This document shows positions 41,967 to 49,272 of a stretch of DNA of 64,000 nucleotides, in pieces; the stretch's first letter is position 1, and every line of letters begins with the position of its first letter. Both the position numbers and the translations under genes were made by a program. The stretch spans positions 62,001-126,000 of the forward strand of contig NZ_MNPW01000013.1 in NCBI RefSeq assembly GCF_001983175.1, in the 5' to 3' direction. Origin of the DNA: Pseudomonas cedrina subsp. cedrina. Lineage in GTDB: Bacteria; Pseudomonadota; Gammaproteobacteria; Pseudomonadales; Pseudomonadaceae. The notes below the pieces were generated by a model. The model was given only the letters and a program-made list of their open reading frames with translations. It did no database searches and had not been told where the DNA came from.

Positions 41967-42485
41967 TTAGCCAAATATGACTACGCCGTCATCAGCAGCC
42001 AAGGTAAACGCACGCTGCCATTCCTGATAAAGCAGCCAGAAATTACCGCCGATTTGCTCAGCTTTACCTGCATACTCTGCATAATCTTTAGAGAGCTTGG
42101 AACTGATGATCGGGCCGATATTCCCGTCGCTGTCAGTGAACTGAATTTGCTCGAAGAAGGGGCCTTCGCTAGCCGCCCATGCTCCAGCGTCATACCCCTC
42201 AGCTTCACCATCAGGGCCTATGTATTTGGTAAGCGGATAACCAGCCATCTGCGCGAGCTGATCGCGCCAAGCGTTATAGCTGCTGTAACTTCCCGCCCGA
42301 AAATCTATGTTGTCGCCACTCAAATGGTAAGGAACGCCGGGCTCGATTCCATCAAGACGACCTGGGAAGTCATCACTATCATTAAATTCGCGAAAGTTCT
42401 GCCAATCTTCTAGGTAGCCGTCTTCATCACGCTTAGCGTCAGGCGCGAGCACCAGCTTGCTGTATGCGGAAATGTCCAGTCCCAT
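41967..42485 (-). CDS. First gene of the PL transcript, hypothetical, 172 aa
   Basis: A soluble acidic, aromatic-rich protein (MGLDISAYSKLVLAPDAKRDEDGY..., then FRAGSYSSYNAWRDQLAQMAGY). No domain known to me. It is the first sizeable gene after the strong promoter at 42906-42934 and has a terminator 62 bp behind it, so it would be the only strongly expressed product of PL without antitermination. Confidence 0.65.
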   Translation of the reverse strand: MGLDISAYSKLVLAPDAKRDEDGYLEDWQNFREFNDSDDFPGRLDGIEPGVPYHLSGDNIDFRAGSYSSYNAWRDQLAQMAGYPLTKYIGPDGEAEGYDAGAWAASEGPFFEQIQFTDSDGNIGPIISSKLSKDYAEYAGKAEQIGGNFWLLYQEWQRAFTLAADDGVVIFG

Positions 42486-42905
42486 TTTTCATTTCTCCGT
42501 TGATTACTCATCAAAAGGTGCGACAAAAGCCAGACCATATTCGCCAGTTTATGCCACGCCTGCTCCACAGACGCTACCTCCCAGTCATCTTCCGAAAGCA
42601 CCTGATACAGGTGCTGACGTGAAATCTTCTGGTGCCGGCTTCCCGCTACTGGCGTCGGTCACCGGTTTGAATCAAATGTCACTCCAGCCGCGGGCCTTTC
42701 GGCTTGTTCTCCCGCTGGATAACTGTTCTTGGCGCTTTACGCTGCACGCCCGGGTCAGTTGCCAACCCTCTGAACCGTTTAGGCCGGTTCATCGCTGCCT
42801 TTGAATCTGGGCCGGTGGTTATCCGGCAAGGGTGAATCGGTGTGACCAAAGAGCGGTCAGGCCCTGAGGCCCTGGCGAGTCCCTGTTGGGTGACCCGATG
42901 GAACA
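42486..42905 (-). other. Long leader between PL and the first left-operon gene, with a 37-aa basic ORF
   Basis: About 420 nt transcribed from PL. On the minus strand an ATG at 42792 opens a 37-codon frame ending at 42679 (MNRPKRFRGLATDPGVQRK...), rich in arginine and lysine, as N-type antiterminators are near their start. There is no clear ribosome site and no nut-like box was proven. A second frame at 42410-42601 has no ATG and runs into the next gene. Nothing else supportable is seen. Confidence 0.35.
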
Positions 42906-42947
42906 AATATAAGCTCGCTTATTTTATTCGTCAATAAGCAGGCTTAT
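42906..42947 (-). promoter_or_regulatory. PL promoter with two CI/Cro-type operators
   Basis: On the minus strand TTGACG (42929-42934), 17-bp spacer and TATATT (42906-42911) form a near-consensus sigma-70 promoter pointing into the leftward operon. It is overlapped by two 14-bp palindromes, ATAAGCTCGCTTAT (42909-42922) over the -10 and ATAAGCAGGCTTAT (42934-42947) at the -35. Their centres are 25 bp apart. The second has an identical copy at 48457-48470. Confidence 0.82.
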
Positions 42948-42970
42948 ATTTTTTATCGAGGGCGATAAAA

Positions 42971-42990
42971 AGCCCGCTCAGTGGCGGGCT
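42971..42990 (-). terminator. Terminator of the DUF1654 gene
   Basis: Stem AGCCCGC (42971-42977) / GCGGGCT (42984-42990) with a T-run on the minus strand. It separates the SOS-linked gene from PL. Confidence 0.75.
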
Positions 42991-42993
42991 CAC

Positions 42994-43245
42994 TTATGCG
43001 TCGCAGTATTCTCGCCAGCCGATCCTGACTGTTTCTCCTTCCAGGGTCTCGACTCGGACGCCGGCCGTTTCGCTGATCTCATCCAGAAGGCGTTGCCAGT
43101 CCTCGGGCGCTTCATGCTCCAGCCTACACACGGTCACCGCCTGGTACTTCTGAACGCCTGGAGAGGCAATCAGGGCTTGTAGGCGACGGCCGGCCGCCTC
43201 GTACGAGGATGGCGGTTTCGAGGTGGTAAAAGCTGGACTTTGCAT
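42994..43245 (-). CDS. DUF1654 family protein, SOS-linked
   Basis: An 83-residue protein started at the ATG at 43245 with AGGAGA in front (MQSPAFTTSKPPSSYEAAGRRLQ). SYEAAGRRLQALIASPGVQKYQAVTVCRLEHEAPEDWQRLLDEI fits DUF1654, a family known mainly from Pseudomonas and its prophages. Function is unknown. A LexA-type box lies 20 bp upstream and there are terminators on both sides, so it is a separate damage-inducible unit. Confidence 0.78.
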   Translation of the reverse strand: MQSPAFTTSKPPSSYEAAGRRLQALIASPGVQKYQAVTVCRLEHEAPEDWQRLLDEISETAGVRVETLEGETVRIGWREYCDA

Positions 43246-43264
43246 GCGACTCTCCTGGTCATTA

Positions 43265-43280
43265 CTGGATATATGTACAG
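43265..43280. promoter_or_regulatory. LexA (SOS) box before DUF1654 gene
   Basis: CTGGATATATGTACAG has the CTG-N10-CAG form of gamma-proteobacterial LexA sites with an AT-rich centre. It lies 20 bp before the ATG of DUF1654, over the likely -10 region. The base after the first CTG is G where T is usual. Confidence 0.65.
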
Positions 43281-43370
43281 TATTGATGGCGTGCGATATT
43301 GGCAAGCTGCATTTGGATCCATAATGCATTTATGCATAAATGGTCTAAGGGTGACTTTCCCCCACGCAAT

Positions 43371-43392
43371 AAAAAGCCCGCAAAAGCGGGCT
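43371..43392 (-). terminator. Terminator after 43410-43985
   Basis: Stem AGCCCGC (43375-43381) / GCGGGCT (43386-43392), then a T-run on the minus strand. A palindrome TTTATGCATAAA lies just beyond at 43329-43340. Confidence 0.75.
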
Positions 43393-43409
43393 CTGGTAGC
43401 CTGTTGGTG

Positions 43410-43985
43410 TCAATCGCTGATCGGTGGGTATTTGCCGCTCACCGAGTCTCTATAAACGATCTCGCTGAATAGCCTGGGTCCGTCGCGCATCGTCACAAGG
43501 GCTTGCTTGGCCTCTTCCTTCGTTGCAAATGGGCCGGCACCTACAGCCAGGCCGATCATCGAAACAACCGGAAGCCCGGTTCCGGTAATAGCTTCAATGG
43601 TGCTTTGCTGCTCTTCCTCGTCCCGGCAGGTAGTCGAGGCGACCCAGCCGTTTTTCAGCCGTGGTGCTGCGGCAGGCTCAACGTCCGCTCCGCAGTGCTT
43701 GCACTTGATCGCAGCAGTCTTGATGCTCTCGGCACACATTGGGCATGGGCGAGTATTTTTTTCTGCCTGGGCAGCAGCAGGGGAGCCTTTACCGCCCAGC
43801 AAAACCATGAGTAGGCCGGCGAGCGCAATCACTCCGCCAACAATGGTGTGGATCTGGCGGTCAGCCATGAGCCCCAGGTTGTTTACTCGGCCACCCGCGC
43901 CGGTCGAGACGGACACATCCATACTCAGCGCGAAGATGAGCCAGCAGATGCCGGCTATCAGCGCGAACGTCCCAAGTCCTTTCAT
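43410..43985 (-). CDS. Membrane protein with zinc ribbon
   Basis: A 191-residue protein started at the ATG at 43985 with GGAGGG upstream. It has two N-terminal membrane segments (FALIAGICWLIFALSM and IHTIVGGVIALAGLLMVLLGG), then a zinc ribbon CPMCAESIKTAAIKCKHCGADV (C-x2-C...C-x2-C), then a C-terminal domain with GLAVGAGPFATKEEAKQALVTM, which resembles the SPOR-like end of some phage exclusion proteins. Function unknown. Confidence 0.6.
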   Translation of the reverse strand: MKGLGTFALIAGICWLIFALSMDVSVSTGAGGRVNNLGLMADRQIHTIVGGVIALAGLLMVLLGGKGSPAAAQAEKNTRPCPMCAESIKTAAIKCKHCGADVEPAAAPRLKNGWVASTTCRDEEEQQSTIEAITGTGLPVVSMIGLAVGAGPFATKEEAKQALVTMRDGPRLFSEIVYRDSVSGKYPPISD

Positions 43986-44050
43986 TGGATCCCTCCCGTA
44001 ATTGAGCCCGCACTCTACCATTCGTGGCGCACAGCCACCATTTGTGGGCG

Positions 44051-44269
44051 TCAGTCCGGCTCCTGGGCTCTCAACCTGGCAAGCCCCTGTTTGATATGTC
44101 CGGCGTTCTCGCCAATCGTCTCCAGGGCACCGCGGACGTTATCGCCAGCTTCAGCATTGCCTTGTCCTTCAACGAGCAAGGTCAGCTCCATAAGTGCAGC
44201 TTCAAGAGCGAGCTGGTTCTCGTAGATTCGTTCCAAGGTGTCCGAGAGAGAGTATTCGGGTGACGGCAT
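44051..44269 (-). CDS. Hypothetical phage protein, 72 aa
   Basis: A helical acidic protein started at the ATG at 44269 behind GGAG (MPSPEYSLSDTLERIYENQLALEAALMEL). The frame is open upstream to 44416 but crosses a terminator there. It resembles small coiled-coil phage proteins of unknown role. Confidence 0.55.
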   Translation of the reverse strand: MPSPEYSLSDTLERIYENQLALEAALMELTLLVEGQGNAEAGDNVRGALETIGENAGHIKQGLARLRAQEPD

Positions 44270-44321
44270 TGCTTGGTCTCCAATAGAAAGAAGGGAAAGC
44301 ATAGCCGCGGACAAAAAAAAT

Positions 44322-44341
44322 GGCCCGCTTATGTGCGAGCC
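44322..44341 (-). terminator. Terminator-like hairpin
   Basis: On the minus strand GGCTCGC / GCGGGCC (one G-T pair) is followed by an eight-base T-run (44313-44320). It lies between 44554 and 44269. Confidence 0.6.
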
Positions 44342-44424
44342 TAATGGGAATTCTTCAAAGGAGTAGGGCGACCTTACCCCCTGTTCTGTAAATGCCAGGT
44401 GAAAAGGATGTCGCAAAAGCAGAA

Positions 44425-44443
44425 AGCCCGCACGGGGCGGGCT
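44425..44443 (-). terminator. Terminator after 44554-44799
   Basis: Stem AGCCCGC (44425-44431) / GCGGGCT (44437-44443), moderate T-run on the minus strand. Confidence 0.55.
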
Positions 44444-44553
44444 CTCTGTAACACTTGGGGCGCCGATCCGTCAGCACGGCCAGTTTGCAATCGCCAGGAT
44501 TGCCAGCTCAATAGGGGCACGATGAAGGGCAGATACAAGAAGCTTCAGTAGAG

Positions 44554-44799
44554 CTATCCGGCGATCCCTCCTTTGGACATATCGATCTCAAACGCAATTT
44601 CTTCAGCGAGCTTTTGGACGCATGAGCTGTCTGCAAGCTTGGCTAGGTTGATACCTGTCGTACAAAACATCGCCTCATACTCGGGCTGCCTGACGAAGAC
44701 GGTAACTGTCCATCCGTTGATCAAAATGCAATCTACCTGGTGCCCTGGCAGACTCCGTTCTAGATCCTCTGTCAGCGATATCTTCTTCCAAGTGTGCAT
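44554..44799 (-). CDS. Hypothetical phage protein, 81 aa
   Basis: A small soluble protein (MHTWKKISLTEDLERSLPGHQVDCILINGWTVTVFV) with a strand-rich first half and an acidic helical second half. No family recognised. It stands alone between the gene pair at 45038-46696 and the 44269 gene, with terminators following. Confidence 0.5.
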   Translation of the reverse strand: MHTWKKISLTEDLERSLPGHQVDCILINGWTVTVFVRQPEYEAMFCTTGINLAKLADSSCVQKLAEEIAFEIDMSKGGIAG

Positions 44800-45037
44800 G
44801 ATGGCGTACTAGCGTGGCAGTGATGCACGATTGACATGCTGCTGCTGAAAAAGTGCCAACGTCAGATGCGAGACGCCCAGCGCTGGCCTGGCGTTTTGCA
44901 ATCAATTCTCGGACAAAGAAAAGCCAGCGATGGGGAGTGCGGGCTTAAAGGGATGTGCACTAGGAGCTGGTGTAACCGTAAGCGAGCTGTGAAAAAATCG
45001 TGAACAGGTTTATCAATACATGCTTAACGCGATAGCG

Positions 45038-45625
45038 CTACTTCGGCTGATCAACGATTTCGCCATAGCCCGGGGGTATCATGGGTGTCAATGACCCAGC
45101 GCTAGCTTGGATGGCAGCTTTTTTTTCGATAGCTGCTCTGTTTGCAGCATCAAGAACTAACTGCGCTCGTAGGTTATGCAATGAGAGCATTCCTTCAAAC
45201 AGGCCCATCATTTTTATTAATACGAAACTAAAAGTTGCAGCAATTAAAAAGCAACAAATACTTGAATATGTCATTCCGTGCCATTCGGTCGAAATTTTTT
45301 CAAGTGGAGATTTTAATGCAGAGCTTATAATTACAACTAGCAATGCAGCTACGGTGGCACTGAGCAGACCAATCCAATAGTACTGCTGCCTCGTTAGTGA
45401 TGCCACAATCCTCTTGGCGTCATTCGGAGTAAGTCGATCTGCCTGCACAAAATTTGCTGTTATCGGCATGACTTGCATTAAGGACGCCGCTAGAAATCCG
45501 AGAAATGCAATTAATCCTTCTTTCATGTCAAACCAAAATGAAAGCGGCGTGAAGTACGCTGCTGCAACTCCTGATAAAAGAGGTAGCATTAGCGATGCTA
45601 TCATTCTCTTTGTAGGTCGCCGCAT
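45038..45625 (-). CDS. Four-TM membrane protein, partner of 45632-46696
   Basis: A 195-residue protein with four hydrophobic segments at about 9-31, 37-60, 83-105 and 119-145, and a soluble polar tail after 150. It starts 6 bp after the stop of the 354-residue gene, so they form an operon. AT-rich relative to the phage core. The size and number of membrane segments are like small effectors of defence systems (for example KwaA of Kiwa), but the sequence is not recognisably one. It may disturb the membrane when activated. Confidence 0.6.
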   Translation of the reverse strand: MRRPTKRMIASLMLPLLSGVAAAYFTPLSFWFDMKEGLIAFLGFLAASLMQVMPITANFVQADRLTPNDAKRIVASLTRQQYYWIGLLSATVAALLVVIISSALKSPLEKISTEWHGMTYSSICCFLIAATFSFVLIKMMGLFEGMLSLHNLRAQLVLDAANRAAIEKKAAIQASAGSLTPMIPPGYGEIVDQPK

Positions 45626-45631
45626 ATTAAT

Positions 45632-46696
45632 TTACTCGATGATTTTTCCATTAGCGACAAAGTTTGAATAAGCTTCAATTGTAGCACGTAAAACGTCAGT
45701 AGGGTCTAATAGCGATCCTATTATCTCATTGTTACCGTCCATGGAGGTTATTAGCTTTATTGATGCATTATGATGAAGCTTTATAGTTCCATCACTGCCG
45801 ATTTTTCCGCCTTTAGCTCTGACCTGTAACTGGCTATCCGGCAGATTGCGTAGCCCAGTTTCCAATTGGGTAAGGGCTACACGATCAATTCGACGCTTCT
45901 TGGTTTTAAATCCGATGTGGACTTGAACGTCTAACTCCGCATCTGGAGGCACAGACTGCATGAGAGACGCTACATTGGCTTCCCCTCCTAAAAGTTCAGC
46001 GAGAATTTTACGAGCGGTAGCCCACCCAGTAGTTCTCCCTGTATCGATTTGGCCGTGCTCAGTGACTTCGCTTATCTTGTCGATGATTTCAGGCTGCTCT
46101 CTATTGTTGTCAAATTTCAGAGGTGGAGGTGTCGCAACGCCACCTATAATGATTTCCTGGATATCAGCTAAATCTCCACCCATATCGCCAATATCAAATT
46201 TTGATGTCAGGGTTACTTCATTTTCCGAGCCTAGGGTTGTGGACTTAGTCTTTAACAACCACGCTAAATAGCCCTCAAGGTCAGCAGTTTTTAGCGACAT
46301 ACTTTGAACAACGAATGCATGATCGTCTTTTATCATCCAGAACATTTGAGAGTGCACGTATTCAGATTGTTCAGGCGCTTTCAGTTGCTGAACTGGGACC
46401 GATTGTGCTTTCTGATCAGCTGTCTTGGCCAATGCCTGCAAATGGCCTTTTGAAAAATGAAGTATATCCCCAAATACGAAACCTAAACTTTGAGAGGAGT
46501 CTTGATACAAGTTGATAAAATAGTTGTCTGCTCCATCTTCGCGGAGGCGCTCTAAATATCGATGCTTTAGCTGTATCCCGCCATCCACGGGGTAGTCCAT
46601 CGCAGACCTTATCATCTCTTCTAAGCTGTATTTAACACCCGAAGGACGTACAAATTTTCGATACTGTATTGTGATTTGTTTTCTTGCGTTCGACAT
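45632..46696 (-). CDS. Unrecognised soluble protein, first gene of an accessory pair
   Basis: A 354-residue soluble protein of mixed alpha/beta composition. Residues about 60-160 (FVFGDILHFSKGHLQALAKT, FWMIKDDHAFVVQSMS, LEGYLAWLLKT) resemble a nucleic-acid or sensor domain without motif. About 220-300 is helical and basic (HIGFKTKKRRIDRVAL). About 300-350 contains SIKLITSMDGNN. I do not recognise a family. AT-rich, leftward, followed at 6 bp by a four-TM protein. A sensor/effector pair is inferred. It lies next to the immunity region, a common place for prophage-carried defence genes. Confidence 0.6.
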   Translation of the reverse strand: MSNARKQITIQYRKFVRPSGVKYSLEEMIRSAMDYPVDGGIQLKHRYLERLREDGADNYFINLYQDSSQSLGFVFGDILHFSKGHLQALAKTADQKAQSVPVQQLKAPEQSEYVHSQMFWMIKDDHAFVVQSMSLKTADLEGYLAWLLKTKSTTLGSENEVTLTSKFDIGDMGGDLADIQEIIIGGVATPPPLKFDNNREQPEIIDKISEVTEHGQIDTGRTTGWATARKILAELLGGEANVASLMQSVPPDAELDVQVHIGFKTKKRRIDRVALTQLETGLRNLPDSQLQVRAKGGKIGSDGTIKLHHNASIKLITSMDGNNEIIGSLLDPTDVLRATIEAYSNFVANGKIIE

Positions 46697-46864
46697 TGCT
46701 AACTCTCCCTGTATTGCATGTTGTAAAATTTAGGTGCTTCGTGATTTTTTGTAAGCAACTAATTTTGTTCCAACCAAGATATTGCCTTTTATTTTTATTC
46801 GCGTCGCTCCTCGCGCTCGCGTTCCCTTTATCACGCGCTTGCTTCAGTTCTGCTCCACTCAGCT

Positions 46865-47083
46865 TTATTCGCGGAGCCCATAGAAGTAGTTCAGCGCTAT
46901 CAGCTCAACCACGGCCACGATGGTGCAGAGCACAACGAAGCCAGGGCTGAACACCCGCTTGCGATTGGATGAGGCTCCGCCCAGCCAGCCCGCCTCGGAA
47001 GCGCCAGGTATCACCATGAGCAACGTCAACCAAGCCCAAACCCAAAACTTGCTCCAGAAGCTCTGCTCTCGCCATGCAGTCAT
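46865..47083 (-). CDS. Small two-TM membrane protein
   Basis: A 72-residue protein started at the ATG at 47083 (MTAWREQSFWSKFWVWAWLTLLMVIPGASEAGW). One membrane segment is at about 12-29 and a second near the end (FVVLCTIVAVVELIALNYFY). No family recognised; the earlier start at 47122 lacks a ribosome site. Confidence 0.5.
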   Translation of the reverse strand: MTAWREQSFWSKFWVWAWLTLLMVIPGASEAGWLGGASSNRKRVFSPGFVVLCTIVAVVELIALNYFYGLRE

Positions 47084-47105
47084 TGGCTCACTCTGGGTGG
47101 CAGCA

Positions 47106-47414
47106 TTAGGAAAACCATCCATACCCAGGACACTTCATGGCTCTGAGGCGACGCAAAAGCGCTAGTGACTCTGTATATTCATAATCCGAAGCGCCCATCA
47201 TTGACCGATGAGCGTACTGCAAAAAATCTTCAACCTGTTGGCGATCTGCGATTTGCTTGAAATTACGACATTGCTCTAGCCGCTCAGCTTCCGTGACGGG
47301 CATAGATACTGCGTCTATCTGTTTTTCGTACTCGGTTTTTTCTTTCGGCGTGCTGAAGCAGCCCGAGAGGATAAGAGGTGCGACTAGCAGGGCCACAATC
47401 CGTAAAGCGTTCAT
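47106..47414 (-). CDS. Prophage lipoprotein, 102 aa
   Basis: MNALRIVALLVAPLILSGCFSTPKEK is a lipoprotein signal with the lipobox LSGC (Cys 19). The mature part is charged and helical with a single late cysteine (MKCPGYGWFS). It is probably anchored in the outer membrane and exposed to the periplasm. Prophage lipoproteins near repressor genes can change receptors or block superinfection, but this is inference. A start two codons earlier is also possible. Confidence 0.65.
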   Translation of the reverse strand: MNALRIVALLVAPLILSGCFSTPKEKTEYEKQIDAVSMPVTEAERLEQCRNFKQIADRQQVEDFLQYAHRSMMGASDYEYTESLALLRRLRAMKCPGYGWFS

Positions 47415-47487
47415 CACCACATTCCTTGTGCGCGCGAGCGCCGATCAGCTCGCGATAGTTCGGTCTATGTTGCCGCGTCAGACGCGT

Positions 47488-47715
47488 CTATTCGGGCTTG
47501 CTTCTGGTGATCCGCCCGGCCTTCACCTCATCCGCATACCCAACCAGCCTGCCGGCTTCCTCGTAAAGCGTTCCTACTAACCCCGCCAGGGCTATGGCGT
47601 CGGCATCGCTCAGCTTTTTCGCAAGCTTGCCTAAGTCGATGCAGGACTGTTCAAGGTTGAAAGAAATAGCCTTGAGGTCGCGGCGTAGCTGCTGGTTCGG
47701 TTTGGTGAGGGGCAT
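47488..47715 (-). CDS. Hypothetical phage protein, 75 aa
   Basis: A small helical protein (MPLTKPNQQLRRDLKAISFNLEQSCIDLGKLAKKLSDADAIALAGL) with regularly spaced leucines. Lies downstream of the repressor gene with only 19 bp between, so it is probably made in the lysogen together with CI. Confidence 0.55.
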   Translation of the reverse strand: MPLTKPNQQLRRDLKAISFNLEQSCIDLGKLAKKLSDADAIALAGLVGTLYEEAGRLVGYADEVKAGRITRSKPE

Positions 47716-47734
47716 GGCTAATCCTCGAGGATTG

Positions 47735-48397
47735 TCAGTAAAACTTCTGCAACGCCTGCACTACCACGCCCACGATCCGGCAATTCTCATCGACCGCCTC
47801 GATGGGGTAGCTTGGATTCAGCGGCTTCAAGAACAGCCGGCCGCCGTCGCTGACCAGCTTCTTGAATGTCGCTTCGTTGCTGTCCGGCAGCTTGGCTACG
47901 ACCAGCTTACCTGGGGCAACCTCAGCCTCAGTGTCCACCAGGATCAGCGTGCCCTCGGTGATGCTCTGGCCAGCGGGCGCCGTCATCGAGTCACCTTTAA
48001 CTCTCAGCCAGAAGGCAGGGCCTTTGGAGTCGTACTCCGAAAACTCGTAGGTGTCCGAGATTCCAGCCGGGTAGGGCTCCACCGCTTCAGACCAAGCGCC
48101 CGCAGACACCCAGCTAATCACCGGATAGCGGAAGCTCTGAGGATTCTGGGCAGCCAGCGATACGTTCGACTCTTCCTTTTTTGAGTCAATGACCATGGGG
48201 CCAATATCGTCCGACAGCCAAATAGCACTCACGCCGCATATGTGGGCGAATTTTGGAAGGTGTGCGCTTTGAAGGTTCTTGCCTGTCTCCAGCTGGGAGA
48301 TCAGGGGCTGCTCAACACCGGAAACCGTCGCCAGTTTTGCCTGGGTCAGCTTCGCGTGTTTCCGCGCTTCTTTTAGACGTTCTGCAAGTGTGCTCAT
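47735..48397 (-). CDS. CI-like repressor with LexA/S24 autocleavage domain
   Basis: A 220-residue repressor. The N-terminal helix-turn-helix is at about 14-40 (KLTQAKLATVSGVEQPLISQLETGK). The C-terminal S24 domain has the cleavage site A99-G100 (WVSAGAW), catalytic serine in GDSM (S137) and lysine K169 (VVAKL). RecA-assisted self-cleavage would induce the prophage on DNA damage. It is divergent to cro, with the operators between them. The ATG at 48397 is chosen; an in-frame ATG two codons earlier is possible. Confidence 0.92.
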   Translation of the reverse strand: MSTLAERLKEARKHAKLTQAKLATVSGVEQPLISQLETGKNLQSAHLPKFAHICGVSAIWLSDDIGPMVIDSKKEESNVSLAAQNPQSFRYPVISWVSAGAWSEAVEPYPAGISDTYEFSEYDSKGPAFWLRVKGDSMTAPAGQSITEGTLILVDTEAEVAPGKLVVAKLPDSNEATFKKLVSDGGRLFLKPLNPSYPIEAVDENCRIVGVVVQALQKFY

Positions 48398-48406
48398 GCA
48401 CATGAA

Positions 48407-48470
48407 TTTATAAGTTCCCTTATTGGCTTGCAAATAAGCCTGCTTCTACTTAGGATATAAGCAGGCTTAT
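48407..48470. promoter_or_regulatory. OR region: three operators, PR and repressor promoter
   Basis: Operators are ATAAGTTCCCTTAT (48410-48423), ATAAGCCTGCTTCT (48434-48447) and ATAAGCAGGCTTAT (48457-48470), spaced 24 and 23 bp. PR is TTGCAA (48428-48433), 17-bp spacer, TAGGAT (48451-48456), with one operator inside the spacer. A leftward TATAAA (minus strand, 48407-48412) is the likely -10 of the repressor promoter, overlapped by the first operator. Confidence 0.85.
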
Positions 48471-48485
48471 CAGGAGGGCTCTCAT

Positions 48486-48698
48486 ATGACCCCTATCGAA
48501 AAGCTCGTCGACTTCTTCGGCGGGCAAACCAAAACCGCTTTAGCGCTCGACGTTTCCCAAGCAGCAGTTTCGTACTGGGTTGCCGGGATTCACCCGATGC
48601 GCGCCGAAAAGGCTTTCAGGGCTGAAGAGCTGACCGGTGGGAAGATTACTGCTCGCGAGCTGTGCATGCCACAGAAGCGCGCCAGATCCGCTGCCTGA
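48486..48698 (+). CDS. Cro-like repressor
   Basis: A 70-residue Cro/YdaS-type protein: MTPIEKLVDFFGGQTKTALALDVSQAAVSYWVAGIHPMRAEKAFRAEELT, where the helix-turn-helix (QTKTALALDVSQAAVSYWV) is followed by R-A-E-K, typical of YdaS/Cro proteins in lambdoid phages. First gene of the PR transcript. It should bind the same operators as CI to turn off the repressor. Confidence 0.88.
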   Translation: MTPIEKLVDFFGGQTKTALALDVSQAAVSYWVAGIHPMRAEKAFRAEELTGGKITARELCMPQKRARSAA

Positions 48699-48780
48699 CA
48701 TCCATCTCCACCGCCCCATTGAGCAAATGATCGCCTCTGCACCAGCAGGGCGCCACGGAAACAAATTTGAGGTTTTACGA

Positions 48781-49203
48781 ATGGAAGACTTTTTGGATGC
48801 ATGCCAGGCAGCAGTGAAGGGCAACGAGCCCAAGTCCCTGGCCGCAAAGATGGGTGTTCCGCACGTAGGCCTGCTTCAACGCGCGAATCCGGACAACGAG
48901 GCTCACCACCTGACCGTGGAGCATCTGTTCGGGATCTTGCTGCACACCGGGGACATGCGCCCGCTGATCACGCTTGCCGGGGAGTTTGGTTTTGACCTGG
49001 TAGCGAAGACCGCCCCGAAGCCGCAAGAACTCACCAAATCCATGATCAGCGTCAGCAAAGAGTTTGCCGATCTGACCATCGCGGTGCACGAAGCGTTGAA
49101 AGATGGCCACGTGTGCCAGTTCGACAAATCGACCATCCGCCGCGAGATCGGCCACATTCGGGAAACCTTGGACGTGATGGATGAATCGGTAAAAGCCGCC
49201 TGA
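48781..49203 (+). CDS. CII-like phage regulatory protein
   Basis: A 140-residue protein started at the ATG at 48781 (MEDFLDACQAAVKGNEPKSLAAKMGV). The pattern fits the CII family of phage regulators: a helical DNA-binding region with SLAAKMGVPHVGLLQRANPDNEAHHLTVEHLFGIL, then a helical tail. Members activate lysogeny genes or act in replication regulation. It is the second gene behind PR, 82 bp after cro, and is followed by a terminator. Confidence 0.78.
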   Translation: MEDFLDACQAAVKGNEPKSLAAKMGVPHVGLLQRANPDNEAHHLTVEHLFGILLHTGDMRPLITLAGEFGFDLVAKTAPKPQELTKSMISVSKEFADLTIAVHEALKDGHVCQFDKSTIRREIGHIRETLDVMDESVKAA

Positions 49204-49219
49204 ATTCCGGGCACAAAAA

Positions 49220-49245
49220 AGCCGACGGTCAAGGTCGGCTTTTTC
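49220..49245 (+). terminator. Terminator after CII-like gene
   Basis: Stem AGCCGAC (49220-49226) / GTCGGCT (49234-49240), followed by TTTTT. It divides the early right transcript and would have to be read through to reach replication genes. Confidence 0.8.
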
Positions 49246-49272
49246 TACAGCAGTAAACAACTGGAGCGAATC

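Noticed and set aside
42410..42601. 63-codon minus-strand frame overlapping 41967-42485
   Set aside because: It starts at a GTG without a ribosome site and its second half is only an alternative frame of the better gene.
44051..44416. Longer version of the 44051-44269 gene
   Set aside because: The upstream extension crosses a hairpin with an eight-base T-run and has no ribosome site.
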